Source: Variovorax paradoxus (GTDB lineage: Bacteria > Pseudomonadota > Gammaproteobacteria > Burkholderiales > Burkholderiaceae_C). Taken from it: a stretch of DNA of 64,000 nucleotides. The first letter of the stretch is position 1. Each line of letters opens with the position of its first letter. A program made the translations under genes and the position numbers. The stretch is from assembly GCF_018614955.1 (NCBI RefSeq), contig NZ_JAGGNV010000007.1, positions 102,301 to 166,300 of the forward strand, given 5' to 3'. Shown here piece after piece: positions 47,323 to 54,976 of the stretch. Below the pieces are notes generated by a model that saw only the letters and a program-made list of their open reading frames with translations, did not search any database and was not told the origin of the DNA.

Positions 47323-48066
47323 ATGAACAACACATCGCAAGTCGCCATCGTCACCGGCGCATCCCGCGGCATCGGCGCCGCCATCGCCCACCGCCTGGCC
47401 GCCGACGGCTATGCCGTGGTCGTCAACTACGCCGGCAACGCACAAGAAGCCGCCAAGGTCGCGGACGGCATCGCCGCCGCCGGCGGCCGGGCCGTCGCTG
47501 TGCAGGCCGACGTGGCCGATCCGGCCGCGGCGCGCCGCCTCTTCGACGAAGCGATCGCCGCCTACGGCCGCGTCGACGTGCTGGTCAACAACGCCGGCGT
47601 CATGCCGCCGGCGCTGCCGCACCTAGCCGATACCGACGACGCCACCTTCGACCGGCTGTTCTCGGTCAACGTCAAGGGCAGCTTCAACACGATGCGCGAG
47701 GCGGCGACCCGTCTGCAGGCCGGCGGGCGCATCCTCAACTTCTCGACCAGCGTGATCGGCCTCGGCCTGCCGGGCTATGCGATATACGGCGCGACCAAGG
47801 CCGCGATCGAGGTCATGACCAACATCCTGGCCAAGGAGCTGCGCGGCAAGGGCATCACGGTTAACGCCGTCGCGCCGGGCCCCACGGCCACCGCGCTGTT
47901 CCTCGACGGCAAGTCGCCCGAAGCCATCGAGCGCTTCGCCAAGGCCGTGCCGCTGGAACGCCTGGGCACGCCGGAAGACATCGCCAATACCGTGGCCCTG
48001 CTCGTCAAACCCAACGGCGGCTGGATCAACGGCCAGACCCTGCGTGCCAACGGCGGCCTCGTCTGA
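47323..48066 (+). CDS. SDR-family oxidoreductase (3-oxoacyl reductase-like)
   Basis: A 247-residue classical short-chain dehydrogenase: TGASRGIGAAIAHRL nucleotide site, NNAGVMPP, the catalytic Tyr/Lys in IYGATKAAIEVM and the downstream NAVAPGPTATALFLDG. The Arg following the first Gly-rich turn and the NYAGNA strand end suggest NADPH preference. The start at 47323 has AGGAG upstream. The substrate is unknown. It is the first gene of a two-SDR unit beside a divergent LysR regulator. Confidence 0.92.
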   Translation: MNNTSQVAIVTGASRGIGAAIAHRLAADGYAVVVNYAGNAQEAAKVADGIAAAGGRAVAVQADVADPAAARRLFDEAIAAYGRVDVLVNNAGVMPPALPHLADTDDATFDRLFSVNVKGSFNTMREAATRLQAGGRILNFSTSVIGLGLPGYAIYGATKAAIEVMTNILAKELRGKGITVNAVAPGPTATALFLDGKSPEAIERFAKAVPLERLGTPEDIANTVALLVKPNGGWINGQTLRANGGLV

Positions 48067-48094
48067 AGTTCTCTCACCTACAGAAAGCATCATC

Positions 48095-48988
48095 ATGAAA
48101 TCCGTCATCCTCGTGACCGGCGCCTCCACCGGCATCGGCCATCTCACGGCCCGCGCGCTCGCGGCGCAGGGCCACATCGTCTACGCCAGCATGCGGGACA
48201 TCGCCGGCCGCAACGCGCCGCACGTGCGCAAACTGCGCGACTGGGGTTTCGCAGGCGGCCACGACATCCGCGCGGTCGAGCTCGACGTGCTGTCGCAGGC
48301 CTCCGCCGACGAGGCAGTCGCGACCATCGTCGGCGAGCAGGGCCGCCTCGACGTCGTCGTCCACAACGCGGGCCATCTGGTGGTCGGGCCGACCGAGGCC
48401 TTTACGCCGGAAGAGATCGTCAAGGTGTTCGACACCAACGTGCTCGGCACGCAGCGCGTCAACAAGGCCGTGCTGCCCGTGATGCGCGGCCGGCAGTCCG
48501 GCCTCGTGCTGTGGGTCGGCAGCACCACGGTGCGCGGCGGCTTTCCGCCCTTCATGGGGCCGTATGCGGCAGCCAAGGCGGCGATGGATTCGCTGGCCGT
48601 CACGATGTCCTACGAATTGGCGCGCTTCGGCATCGAGACCTCGATCGTGGTGCCCGGCGCCTTCACCAGCGGCACCGCGCATTTCCCGAACGCGGGCAAG
48701 CCGGCGGATGCGGCGACCGTGGCGGCCTACGCGCGCTACGACGGTCTCATGGACCAGGTGGGCGCCAAGCTCAGCGCACTGATGCCCGCGCATGCCGACC
48801 CGCAAGCCGTGGCGGACGAGATTGCGCGCATCGTCGGGCTGCCGGCCGGCGAGCGGCCGTTCCGCTCGGTGATCGACTTCATCGACGACGGCGCGGGCGC
48901 GGTGACCGAGGTGGCCGAGCGTGTGCGAGAGGAATTCGCGCGGCGCATCGGGATCGCGGACCTGCTCGCGCCCGCGGTCCAGGCCTAG
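48095..48988 (+). CDS. SDR-family oxidoreductase
   Basis: A 297-residue classical SDR: VTGASTGIGHLTARAL, HNAGHLVVGP, Ser in LWVGSTTVRGG and the Tyr/Lys pair in GPYAAAKAAMDSLAV, then VVPGAFTSGT. A longer C-terminal segment (about 225-297, including ADPQAVADEIARIVGLPAGE) resembles the retinol-dehydrogenase-like subgroup acting on hydrophobic alcohols or ketones. It is 28 bp after the first SDR. Its TAG stop shares three bases with the TAG stop of the convergent small periplasmic protein gene (CTAG at 48985-48988). Confidence 0.9.
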   Translation: MKSVILVTGASTGIGHLTARALAAQGHIVYASMRDIAGRNAPHVRKLRDWGFAGGHDIRAVELDVLSQASADEAVATIVGEQGRLDVVVHNAGHLVVGPTEAFTPEEIVKVFDTNVLGTQRVNKAVLPVMRGRQSGLVLWVGSTTVRGGFPPFMGPYAAAKAAMDSLAVTMSYELARFGIETSIVVPGAFTSGTAHFPNAGKPADAATVAAYARYDGLMDQVGAKLSALMPAHADPQAVADEIARIVGLPAGERPFRSVIDFIDDGAGAVTEVAERVREEFARRIGIADLLAPAVQA

Positions 48989-49461
48989 TCCTCCGTAAGG
49001 TACTTGCCGCCCGCGACCTTGTACTTCTCGATCGCCTTGCTGAGGTCATCGAGCTCCTCGCAGGGCACGGTGCACAGCTTCACCAGCCTCGCATGGCGCT
49101 CCTCGGCCTTCGGCAGATCGCCCTTCACGAGGTAGAGCTCGCCCGAATATTCGAGGGCGCCGCGGTGGTTGGGGTCGATGCGCAGGGCGGCGTCGTAGAA
49201 GCGCTCCGCGCCTTCCAGGTCCGGTGCGGACTTGTTCTTGCGCAGGCTGTAGCCCATCAGGTTGTTCCAGTCGGCGCTGCGCGTATCGTTCACCCGCTTG
49301 AGTTCGGCGATGGCCGCCGGCCAGTTCTTGGCCGTGATCTGCGCCCTGGCGGCCGCCAGCCGAAGTGCGGGCGGCGTCGAATCGGAGTCGGCCGCGAGCG
49401 CCGGCTGCAGCGCGAGGGCCGCGAGCAGGGCGCAGGCGGCGAATCGATGAAGCTGCTTCAT
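48985..49461 (-). CDS. Small periplasmic TPR-like protein (first of a duplicated pair)
   Basis: A 158-residue exported protein with a Sec signal (MKQLHRFAACALLAALALQP). It has TPR-like helices: NWPAAIAELKRVNDTRSADW, NLMGYSLRKNK, GAERFYDAALRIDPNHRGAL, EYSGELYLVKGDLPKAEERH, a CTVPC cysteine pair, and DLSKAIEKYKVAGGKYL. I choose the ATG at 49461; another at 49470 is possible. It is clearly paralogous to the neighbour at 49492-49971, so a tandem duplication. The function is unknown; tetratricopeptide proteins scaffold protein interactions. Confidence 0.85.
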   Translation of the reverse strand: MKQLHRFAACALLAALALQPALAADSDSTPPALRLAAARAQITAKNWPAAIAELKRVNDTRSADWNNLMGYSLRKNKSAPDLEGAERFYDAALRIDPNHRGALEYSGELYLVKGDLPKAEERHARLVKLCTVPCEELDDLSKAIEKYKVAGGKYLTED

Positions 49462-49491
49462 GGGCGCCATTTTGCAGCGCCGCGGCAGCTT

Positions 49492-49971
49492 TCAGGGCTC
49501 GGGGATGTACTTGTTGCCGGCCGCCTTGTAGCGCTCGATGGCCTGGCTGAGCCGCTCCTGTTCGAAGCAGGCGTTGTTGCAGACCAGCTTCAGCGTCGTC
49601 AGCCGCTGTTCCGCCTTGGGCAGGTTGTCCAGCACCAGGTAGAGTTCGCCGGAATACGAGAGCGCCCCGCGGTGGCTGGGCTCGATGCGCAGCGCGGTGT
49701 CGTAGAAGCGTTCGGCCGCCACATAGTCGGGCGTCTTGGCCTTGCGCAGGCTGAAGCCCATCAGGTTGTTCCAGTCGGGGTCGTTCGGGGCATCCACGCC
49801 CTGCAGTTCCGCGATGGCGCCTTTCCAGTCCTTGGCCTCGACCAGCGCTCTCGCGTTCGCGAGGCGGATCGAGGCCGGCAGCGATGCCGAGTCCACGGCA
49901 TGCACGCTCTGATGCAGCGAGAGTGCGGCGAGAAGAGCGAAAGCGGCGAGGCTGAAGGTCGTCTTGGTCAT
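49492..49971 (-). CDS. Small periplasmic TPR-like protein (second of a duplicated pair)
   Basis: A 159-residue paralogue of the preceding protein, sharing the order ARALVEAKDWKGAIAELQGV, DWNNLMGFSLRKAKTPDYVA, ERFYDTALRIEPSHRGALSY, SGELYLVLDNLPKAEQRL and SQAIERYKAAGNKYIPEP. It has a Sec signal (MTKTTFSLAAFALLAALSLH), so the start at 49971 is used; a further in-frame start at 50022 would add unrelated residues. The cysteines (VCNNACF) are kept in similar positions. It is on the same strand as and upstream of its paralogue, 30 bp apart. Confidence 0.85.
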   Translation of the reverse strand: MTKTTFSLAAFALLAALSLHQSVHAVDSASLPASIRLANARALVEAKDWKGAIAELQGVDAPNDPDWNNLMGFSLRKAKTPDYVAAERFYDTALRIEPSHRGALSYSGELYLVLDNLPKAEQRLTTLKLVCNNACFEQERLSQAIERYKAAGNKYIPEP

Positions 49972-50037
49972 GCTGCCGAGAATAGGCAGCGGCGCCGGCC
50001 TCGTCTTGAAGATTTGCGTCATCGCCGGCCTCGCGCG

Positions 50038-51144
50038 TCAGGCGGTCAGCTTGCCGAAGCCCGAATCGCGCGCCAGCACGATCGCGCGGCCGCGGTTGTC
50101 GACTTCCAGCTTGGCGAAAACGCTGGTCAGATGATTGCGCACCGTCTTTTCGGACAGCCCCAGCGTCGCTGCGATCTGCGCGTTGTCGCGGCCCTGGGCC
50201 AGCAGTTCGAGCAATTGGCGCTCGCGGCCGGTGAGCGCGTCGAACACCGGGCCGTGCGCCGGCGCCGCGGCGGGCAGGAAGCTGCGCACCTCGGCAAGCC
50301 ATTGCGCCCAGCCGGGCTCGTCGAGCAGCAGGTGGTTGCCGCTGTCGATTGGTACGAAGCGAGCGCCGGGGATGCCGCTCGCGATCAGCCGTCCCTCGGC
50401 GAAGGGCACGCGGAGATCGCGCATGCTGTGCAGCACCAGCGTCGGGCAGCGCACCTCGGCCAGAAGATGCGTGACGTCGATGCGGTTGAACTCGCGCATG
50501 AAGCGCGCGGCATTGGCGGGGGAGGTCGAGATGCGCTCCAGCTCGTTGAACCAGCGGTGCTGCTCGGACGAGCCTCCGGGAATGAACTGGCTGGTGAAGA
50601 ACTGGCGGAAGGACGCGTCCTCCTTGCCCCAGCCCAGTTCGGCCAGCTTGCACATCATCTCGGCTTCCTCGCGCTGTTCGGCCGTGTTGCTGCGCACCAG
50701 GCGCCCGCGCGCATAGCCGCCGTGCAGCACCAAGTGGCTGACGCGCTCCGGATGCTTCGCCGCGTAGGCGATGGCGATCGATGCACCTTGCGAGATGCCG
50801 AGCAGGCTGAAGCTTTCGGAGCCCAGCGCATCGACCACGGTTTCGAGATCGCGCAGCCAGCTGTCGAAGCCCAGATCGTCGACCTCCCAGTCCGACAGGC
50901 CGCAGCCGCGCTCGTCGTAGCGCACGAAGGTGGCGTTGGCCGAGAGCCCGTGCAGCACATGGCGCCACACCGGGCTTTCCCAGTCGTATTCGAGGTGCGA
51001 CAGCCAGGTCGCGGCCTTGATCAGCAGCGGGCCGCTGCCGGACATCGCGTAGGCCAGCTGCACCTGGTCGTGGCCGCGCGCGAAGCGGATTTCCTGCCGC
51101 GGGCGCGGCGGGCCGGCGGCGGATAGATGACTCGATTTCTGCAC
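50038..51144 (-). CDS. Alpha/beta-hydrolase fused to LuxR-type DNA-binding domain
   Basis: A 368-residue two-part protein. Residues about 20-285 form an alpha/beta hydrolase: nucleophile elbow GISQGASIAIAYAA, oxyanion loop region RYDERGCGLSDWEVD, acid in HSMRDLRVPF and catalytic His in DSGNHLLLDEP. Residues about 300-368 are a NarL/LuxR helix-turn-helix: LTGRERQLLELLAQGRDNAQ and LGLSEKTVRNHLTSVFAKLE. There is no receiver domain. The frame starts with GTG at 51144 and has AAAGG nearby. Such fusions are described as putative ligand-responsive regulators; whether the hydrolase is active is unknown. Confidence 0.9.
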   Translation of the reverse strand: MQKSSHLSAAGPPRPRQEIRFARGHDQVQLAYAMSGSGPLLIKAATWLSHLEYDWESPVWRHVLHGLSANATFVRYDERGCGLSDWEVDDLGFDSWLRDLETVVDALGSESFSLLGISQGASIAIAYAAKHPERVSHLVLHGGYARGRLVRSNTAEQREEAEMMCKLAELGWGKEDASFRQFFTSQFIPGGSSEQHRWFNELERISTSPANAARFMREFNRIDVTHLLAEVRCPTLVLHSMRDLRVPFAEGRLIASGIPGARFVPIDSGNHLLLDEPGWAQWLAEVRSFLPAAAPAHGPVFDALTGRERQLLELLAQGRDNAQIAATLGLSEKTVRNHLTSVFAKLEVDNRGRAIVLARDSGFGKLTA

Positions 51145-51176
51145 GGCCTTTAGTTAAGGACGTTTGTCTCGCATGG

Positions 51177-52187
51177 TCAATCGACCAGATGGCCGGTGCC
51201 AGGCAAGCGCCGGATTTCCGTGCCGAAGCCCTGGAGCCGCTCGACCACATAGGCCGGATCCAGCAACTCCTCGGGGTGGTAGAGCCCCGGCACGACCGCC
51301 GAGCCGCCGGCCAGGCCCAGCAGCCGCTCGACGGCCAAGGCGACGCCGCGCGCGCTGAGGCCCGAGTAGACGTCGCCGTCGATCAGCGCGTGGCGCGTTG
51401 CGCCCTGCCTGCCACCCTGCAGCTCGCCCGCGATCTCGACGATCACCTCGTGCGAGGGCGCCGCGCGCCGCCGGCCCTCCCTGATCGCGAGGTCGACCCG
51501 GATCGACGGCGCGCCGGTCGCGGCCGCGAGGCTCACCACGTCGAGCAGGGGGTAGGCCTGCCCCTCGTGCGCGAGGCCGTCGGCATCGACAAGGCGTCGC
51601 CTGGTTTCGGCTTCGTTCGCCCACAGCCAGCGCCCTTCATGCCGCAGCAGGGGACGCGGCGTGCCATGGCCCAGGCGCTCGATGTCGGCCTGCGCGACCG
51701 GCCCGCCGAGGTCGTCGGCATCGAGCAGGCCGCCGATCGCGATCGAATCGACGCGGCGGAATTCGCGCGCGAAGTGCAGTGCGGCGAGCGCCGCCGTGCC
51801 GCCCAGGTACTGGCCCAGCAGCAGGACGGGCGCGCTGTTCGGCCTGCGAACGTGGAGCGCCACCTCCGGTCCGATGTCGAACACGAAATCGGAGAAGGAC
51901 ACGTAGGGCAGGGCGCGCGCCTGCGCAAAGCGCATCGAGTGCAGGCCGGCGTCCTTCAGCAGCACGACCACGGCGCTGTAGCCGGCATCGGCCGGCAGGC
52001 CCAGGTCCTGGCGGCCGAGGTCGATCGTCACGGCGCCGGCGCCGCCGATCTCGCGTGCGAGCGCGTCGGCCTTGGCGAGATCGCGCGCACCGATCGCGAT
52101 CGGCAAATCGGGCTGCAGTTGGCGCAGCGTGCGCACGGCCCGGCTGCCCACCAGGCCGGAGCCGCCGATGAACAGGACGGGCTTCAC
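51177..52187 (-). CDS. Saccharopine-dehydrogenase-like NAD(P)-binding protein (paralogue 2)
   Basis: A 336-residue protein with an N-terminal Rossmann fold (VLFIGGSGLVGSRAVRTLRQ, LPIAIGARDLAKADALAREI) resembling saccharopine dehydrogenase/NmrA-type enzymes. A second domain follows with SAPVLLLGQYLGGTAALAAL and SVVVPGLYHPEEL-like segments near the end. It is paralogous along its length to the upstream gene and overlaps its stop (GTGA at 52187-52184), so it starts at GTG. The substrate is unknown. Both genes are divergent from a TetR regulator with a perfect operator. Confidence 0.87.
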   Translation of the reverse strand: MKPVLFIGGSGLVGSRAVRTLRQLQPDLPIAIGARDLAKADALAREIGGAGAVTIDLGRQDLGLPADAGYSAVVVLLKDAGLHSMRFAQARALPYVSFSDFVFDIGPEVALHVRRPNSAPVLLLGQYLGGTAALAALHFAREFRRVDSIAIGGLLDADDLGGPVAQADIERLGHGTPRPLLRHEGRWLWANEAETRRRLVDADGLAHEGQAYPLLDVVSLAAATGAPSIRVDLAIREGRRRAAPSHEVIVEIAGELQGGRQGATRHALIDGDVYSGLSARGVALAVERLLGLAGGSAVVPGLYHPEELLDPAYVVERLQGFGTEIRRLPGTGHLVD

Positions 52188-53206
52188 GCCAGGCCTCCCT
52201 CGACGACCTGCAAGCCGGCCTCCTGCAGGCGCCGAAGCGCATAGCCCGGCTCGATCAGCACGTCGGGCAGATACAGCCCGGGCGGCACTGCGGCGCCGCC
52301 GGCCAGGCCGAGCAGGCGCTCGATGCCGAGCGCCACGCCCACGGCCGTCACTGGCGCCTGGCCGCCCGGATGCACCAGCACATGGCGCGTGCGGCCCGGC
52401 TGGCCGTTGCGCTTCAGCCGGCCGCTCATCTCGACGATGATCTCGGTCGAGAAAGGCTCGCCGCGCCGGCGCGACGCGCTCTCGCCGACGGCCAGGTCCA
52501 CGCGGATCGCGTTTGCGTCGGTGGCGGCGCCCAGGCTCAGCACGTCCAGCGGCGCGTAGGCCTGGCCCTGCTGTTCGACACCTGCCGAGTCCTTGAAGCG
52601 ACGCGCGGCGTCGTCGCCGGTCGCCCACATCCACTGCCCGTGCTTCAGGATCTGCGCGCTTGCGGCGGCTTGGGTGATGCGTTCGTAGTCCACGTAGGCC
52701 GCGGGACCGCCCATGTCCTTCTCGTCGAGCACGAGCGAGATCGCGATCGTCTCGACGGCCTCGAACTCGGCCGCGAATTGCAGCGTCGCAAAGGTGGCCG
52801 CGCCGGCCAGCCAGTTGCTGGCCATGAGGACCGGTGCGCTCTTCGGCTTGCGAATGAACCAGGCCACCTCCGGCCCGATCTCGAAGCTGGCGCTGGAGAC
52901 GCTCAGGTAGGGGAGGCCGTTCGCCTGCGCATAGTCCAGCGAATGCATCGTGTCGTCCTTCAGGAACATCGCGACGGCGCTGTAGATCTTGCCGGCGGGC
53001 CGGCCCAGGTCGGCGCGCGACAGATCGATCGCCACCGCATCCGCCTGGCCGATCTCCCGAGCCACCGCTTCGGCCTTGGCCAGGTTGCGCCCGCCGATGG
53101 AGATAGGCAGTTCGCGGTGAAGGCGGCGCAAGGCCTTCGCGGCCTGGGCGCCGACGACGCCCGAGCCGCCGATGATGAGCACGGGTTTTGCTGAAGACGC
53201 TGGCAT
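52184..53206 (-). CDS. Saccharopine-dehydrogenase-like NAD(P)-binding protein (paralogue 1)
   Basis: A 340-residue protein with VLIIGGSGVVGAQAAKALRR, PISIGGRNLAKAEAVAREIG, DLSRADLGRPAGKIYSAVAM and MFLKDDTMHSLDYAQANGLP at the front, and GVALGIERLLGLAGGAAVPP near the end. It aligns along its length with the downstream gene and presumably arose by tandem duplication. It is the first gene after the TetR operator on its strand and probably the main regulated gene. The reaction is unknown; an NAD(P)-linked oxidoreductase is the safe call. Confidence 0.88.
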   Translation of the reverse strand: MPASSAKPVLIIGGSGVVGAQAAKALRRLHRELPISIGGRNLAKAEAVAREIGQADAVAIDLSRADLGRPAGKIYSAVAMFLKDDTMHSLDYAQANGLPYLSVSSASFEIGPEVAWFIRKPKSAPVLMASNWLAGAATFATLQFAAEFEAVETIAISLVLDEKDMGGPAAYVDYERITQAAASAQILKHGQWMWATGDDAARRFKDSAGVEQQGQAYAPLDVLSLGAATDANAIRVDLAVGESASRRRGEPFSTEIIVEMSGRLKRNGQPGRTRHVLVHPGGQAPVTAVGVALGIERLLGLAGGAAVPPGLYLPDVLIEPGYALRRLQEAGLQVVEGGLA

Positions 53207-53252
53207 GGTGGGAACTCCTGTCCGGGATTGGGTAAGATGCGATCTACATCAA

Positions 53253-53275
53253 GTAACTTACTATTGGTAAGTTAC
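53253..53275. promoter_or_regulatory. Perfect palindromic operator for the TetR regulator
   Basis: GTAACTTAC (53253-53261) and GTAAGTTAC (53267-53275) form a perfect nine-base inverted repeat around TATTG. The element is AT-rich in a GC-rich region and lies between the divergent dehydrogenase-like and tetR genes, 43 bp from the latter. It is a typical TetR dimer site, expected to repress both directions. Confidence 0.8.
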
Positions 53276-53317
53276 AGAAAGTAGAATCCAGACCGAGGAC
53301 GCTGTCAAGCCCGCCCC

Positions 53318-53908
53318 ATGAACGACCCTTCGCCCAGAAAGCTCTCCAAGGCCGAGCGCCGCGAACAGCTGCTCGAGACCGCGCTCGTCATCGTGCGTGG
53401 GCAGGGCACCGATGCCCTCACGCTCGGCTACCTCGCCGAGCGCGCCGGCGTGAGCAAGCCGATCGCCTACGAACATTTCAAGACGCGCTCGGGCCTGCTG
53501 ATCGCGCTCTACGAGCAGATCGACAACCGCCAGGTCGCGGCGCTGCTGCTGGCGCTCGAACGAACGCCGCGCCGGCTGGAAGAGGTGGCGCGCGTGGTCA
53601 GCACCGCCTACATGAACTGCTTCACTTCGGTGGGCCCCGAATGGCATGCGATCTCGGCCGCACTCAAGGGCGACGAGGAAATGGAGGCCTTCCAGCGCGA
53701 GCTGATCGACAGCTACGTCGCCCTCTACCGCGACGCGCTCGCGCCCTATTCGAAGCTGCCGGAGGACGAACTGCGCCTGCGCTGCGTCGGCATCATCGGC
53801 GCCGGCGACGCGATCGCGCGCGACATGGTCCGCGGCCGCATCGACGAAGCCGCAGCGGCGGCGAGCCTGGCCTCATTGATCATCGGCTGGCTGGCGGCCA
53901 AGGCCTAG
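53318..53908 (+). CDS. TetR/AcrR-family transcriptional regulator
   Basis: A 196-residue regulator. The N-terminal helix-turn-helix is LTLGYLAERAGVSKPIAYEH with FKTRSGLLIALYEQID following; the C-terminal helical ligand-binding domain is WHAISAALKGDEEMEAFQRE onward. It is divergent from the two dehydrogenase-like genes with a perfect operator between, so it should repress them and itself; the inducer is unknown. Its 3' end overlaps the DUF72 gene by 36 bp on the other strand. Confidence 0.94.
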   Translation: MNDPSPRKLSKAERREQLLETALVIVRGQGTDALTLGYLAERAGVSKPIAYEHFKTRSGLLIALYEQIDNRQVAALLLALERTPRRLEEVARVVSTAYMNCFTSVGPEWHAISAALKGDEEMEAFQRELIDSYVALYRDALAPYSKLPEDELRLRCVGIIGAGDAIARDMVRGRIDEAAAAASLASLIIGWLAAKA

Positions 53909-54928
53909 GACCTCTGCCAAAGCGAGCACCGACAACGGCGCCGAGCCTTCGGCCTTGTTGTTGATCGTCACGTAGGCCGCGTGGCCCGCACCGGTGGTGG
54001 CGGCGATCACGCGCGCCAGCGTCCCGCGCGTCTCGGGATCCGGGTCCACCAGCTTGTCGAAGGGCTCGTAGAGCTGCTTGGCTTCCTCGTAGCCGTAGGC
54101 GCCGTGCAGCCGGTTGAGATTCCAGCGGCACACCAGCGGGCCCGGCCACAGCGCGCGCAGCACCGGCAGCTGTTCGGCGATCGGCGGCATCTTGGGATGC
54201 AGGCCGAGACAGTAGGTGGCGCCGGCCTCGCGCAGCACATCGGCGAAGGCCGGCGTCAGGAATTCGGGATTGCGCACCTCGACCGCGATCACGCCCTCCG
54301 GCGCGCTCGGGCGCAGCGAGGGCAGGGCCTGCAGCATGCGGCGCAGGCGCTGCAGCAATTCCGGCATCTGCGCCAGCATCGGTGCCGGCAGCGGACTGAG
54401 CTGGAACACGAGCGCGCCGACCTTCGCGCCCAGGCCGTCGAGCGCCGGCTGCACGAAATCCTGCGCCGCCAATGCCGGGTCGAGGAAGGCCGGATTGGGC
54501 TGCATGCCGCGCCCGTCCTCGCCGCGCACCAGCGCGTCGGCGACAAGACCGGGCGCCTTGACGACGAAGCGGAAGTCCTCGGGCACCTGTTGCGCGTAGG
54601 CGGCGAACTGGCTGGCCGAGAGCGCGCGGTAGAAGCTGCGGTCCACGCTGACGGTGCGCAGCAGCGGATGCTGCGCATAGGCCTTGAGCCCGTGCTTGGA
54701 CAGCACCGACTGTTCGTACTCGCCGTCCCAGACCAGTCCGGCCCAGCCCGGGAAGAACCAGGAGGAGGTGCCGAGCCGCAGCTGCGGCGGCAGCGTTTTC
54801 GCCAACGCCTGCTGCGCAGCATCGGGCGGCGCGGGCTGGACCTTGGCCGCAGGCTGAGGCGAGCGCTTCTTCGGCGCGGGCGAAGCGGGCGCGGGTTCGT
54901 TCGGGTCGTCGAAAAGCGAGTCTTGCAT
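53873..54928 (-). CDS. DUF72 family protein (YecE-like)
   Basis: A 351-residue protein with a Pro/Ala-rich N-terminus (1-45). The DUF72 TIM-barrel fold follows: LRLGTSSWFFPGWAGLVWDG, LLRTVSVDRSFYRALSASQF, FRFVVKAPG, VGALVFQLSPLPAP, VAVEVRNPEF-like segments and CRWNLNRLHGAYGYEEAKQL. The family is widespread with no settled biochemical role; it resembles AP-endonuclease-like barrels. The start at 54928 fits the extension; later starts are possible. The gene runs convergent to tetR with 36 bp overlap. Confidence 0.87.
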   Translation of the reverse strand: MQDSLFDDPNEPAPASPAPKKRSPQPAAKVQPAPPDAAQQALAKTLPPQLRLGTSSWFFPGWAGLVWDGEYEQSVLSKHGLKAYAQHPLLRTVSVDRSFYRALSASQFAAYAQQVPEDFRFVVKAPGLVADALVRGEDGRGMQPNPAFLDPALAAQDFVQPALDGLGAKVGALVFQLSPLPAPMLAQMPELLQRLRRMLQALPSLRPSAPEGVIAVEVRNPEFLTPAFADVLREAGATYCLGLHPKMPPIAEQLPVLRALWPGPLVCRWNLNRLHGAYGYEEAKQLYEPFDKLVDPDPETRGTLARVIAATTGAGHAAYVTINNKAEGSAPLSVLALAEVLGLGRQPADDQ

Positions 54929-54976
54929 CGTGTGGCGTGCTGGCGCGCCACATTCTGGATCAAGCCGAAGGAGTCG

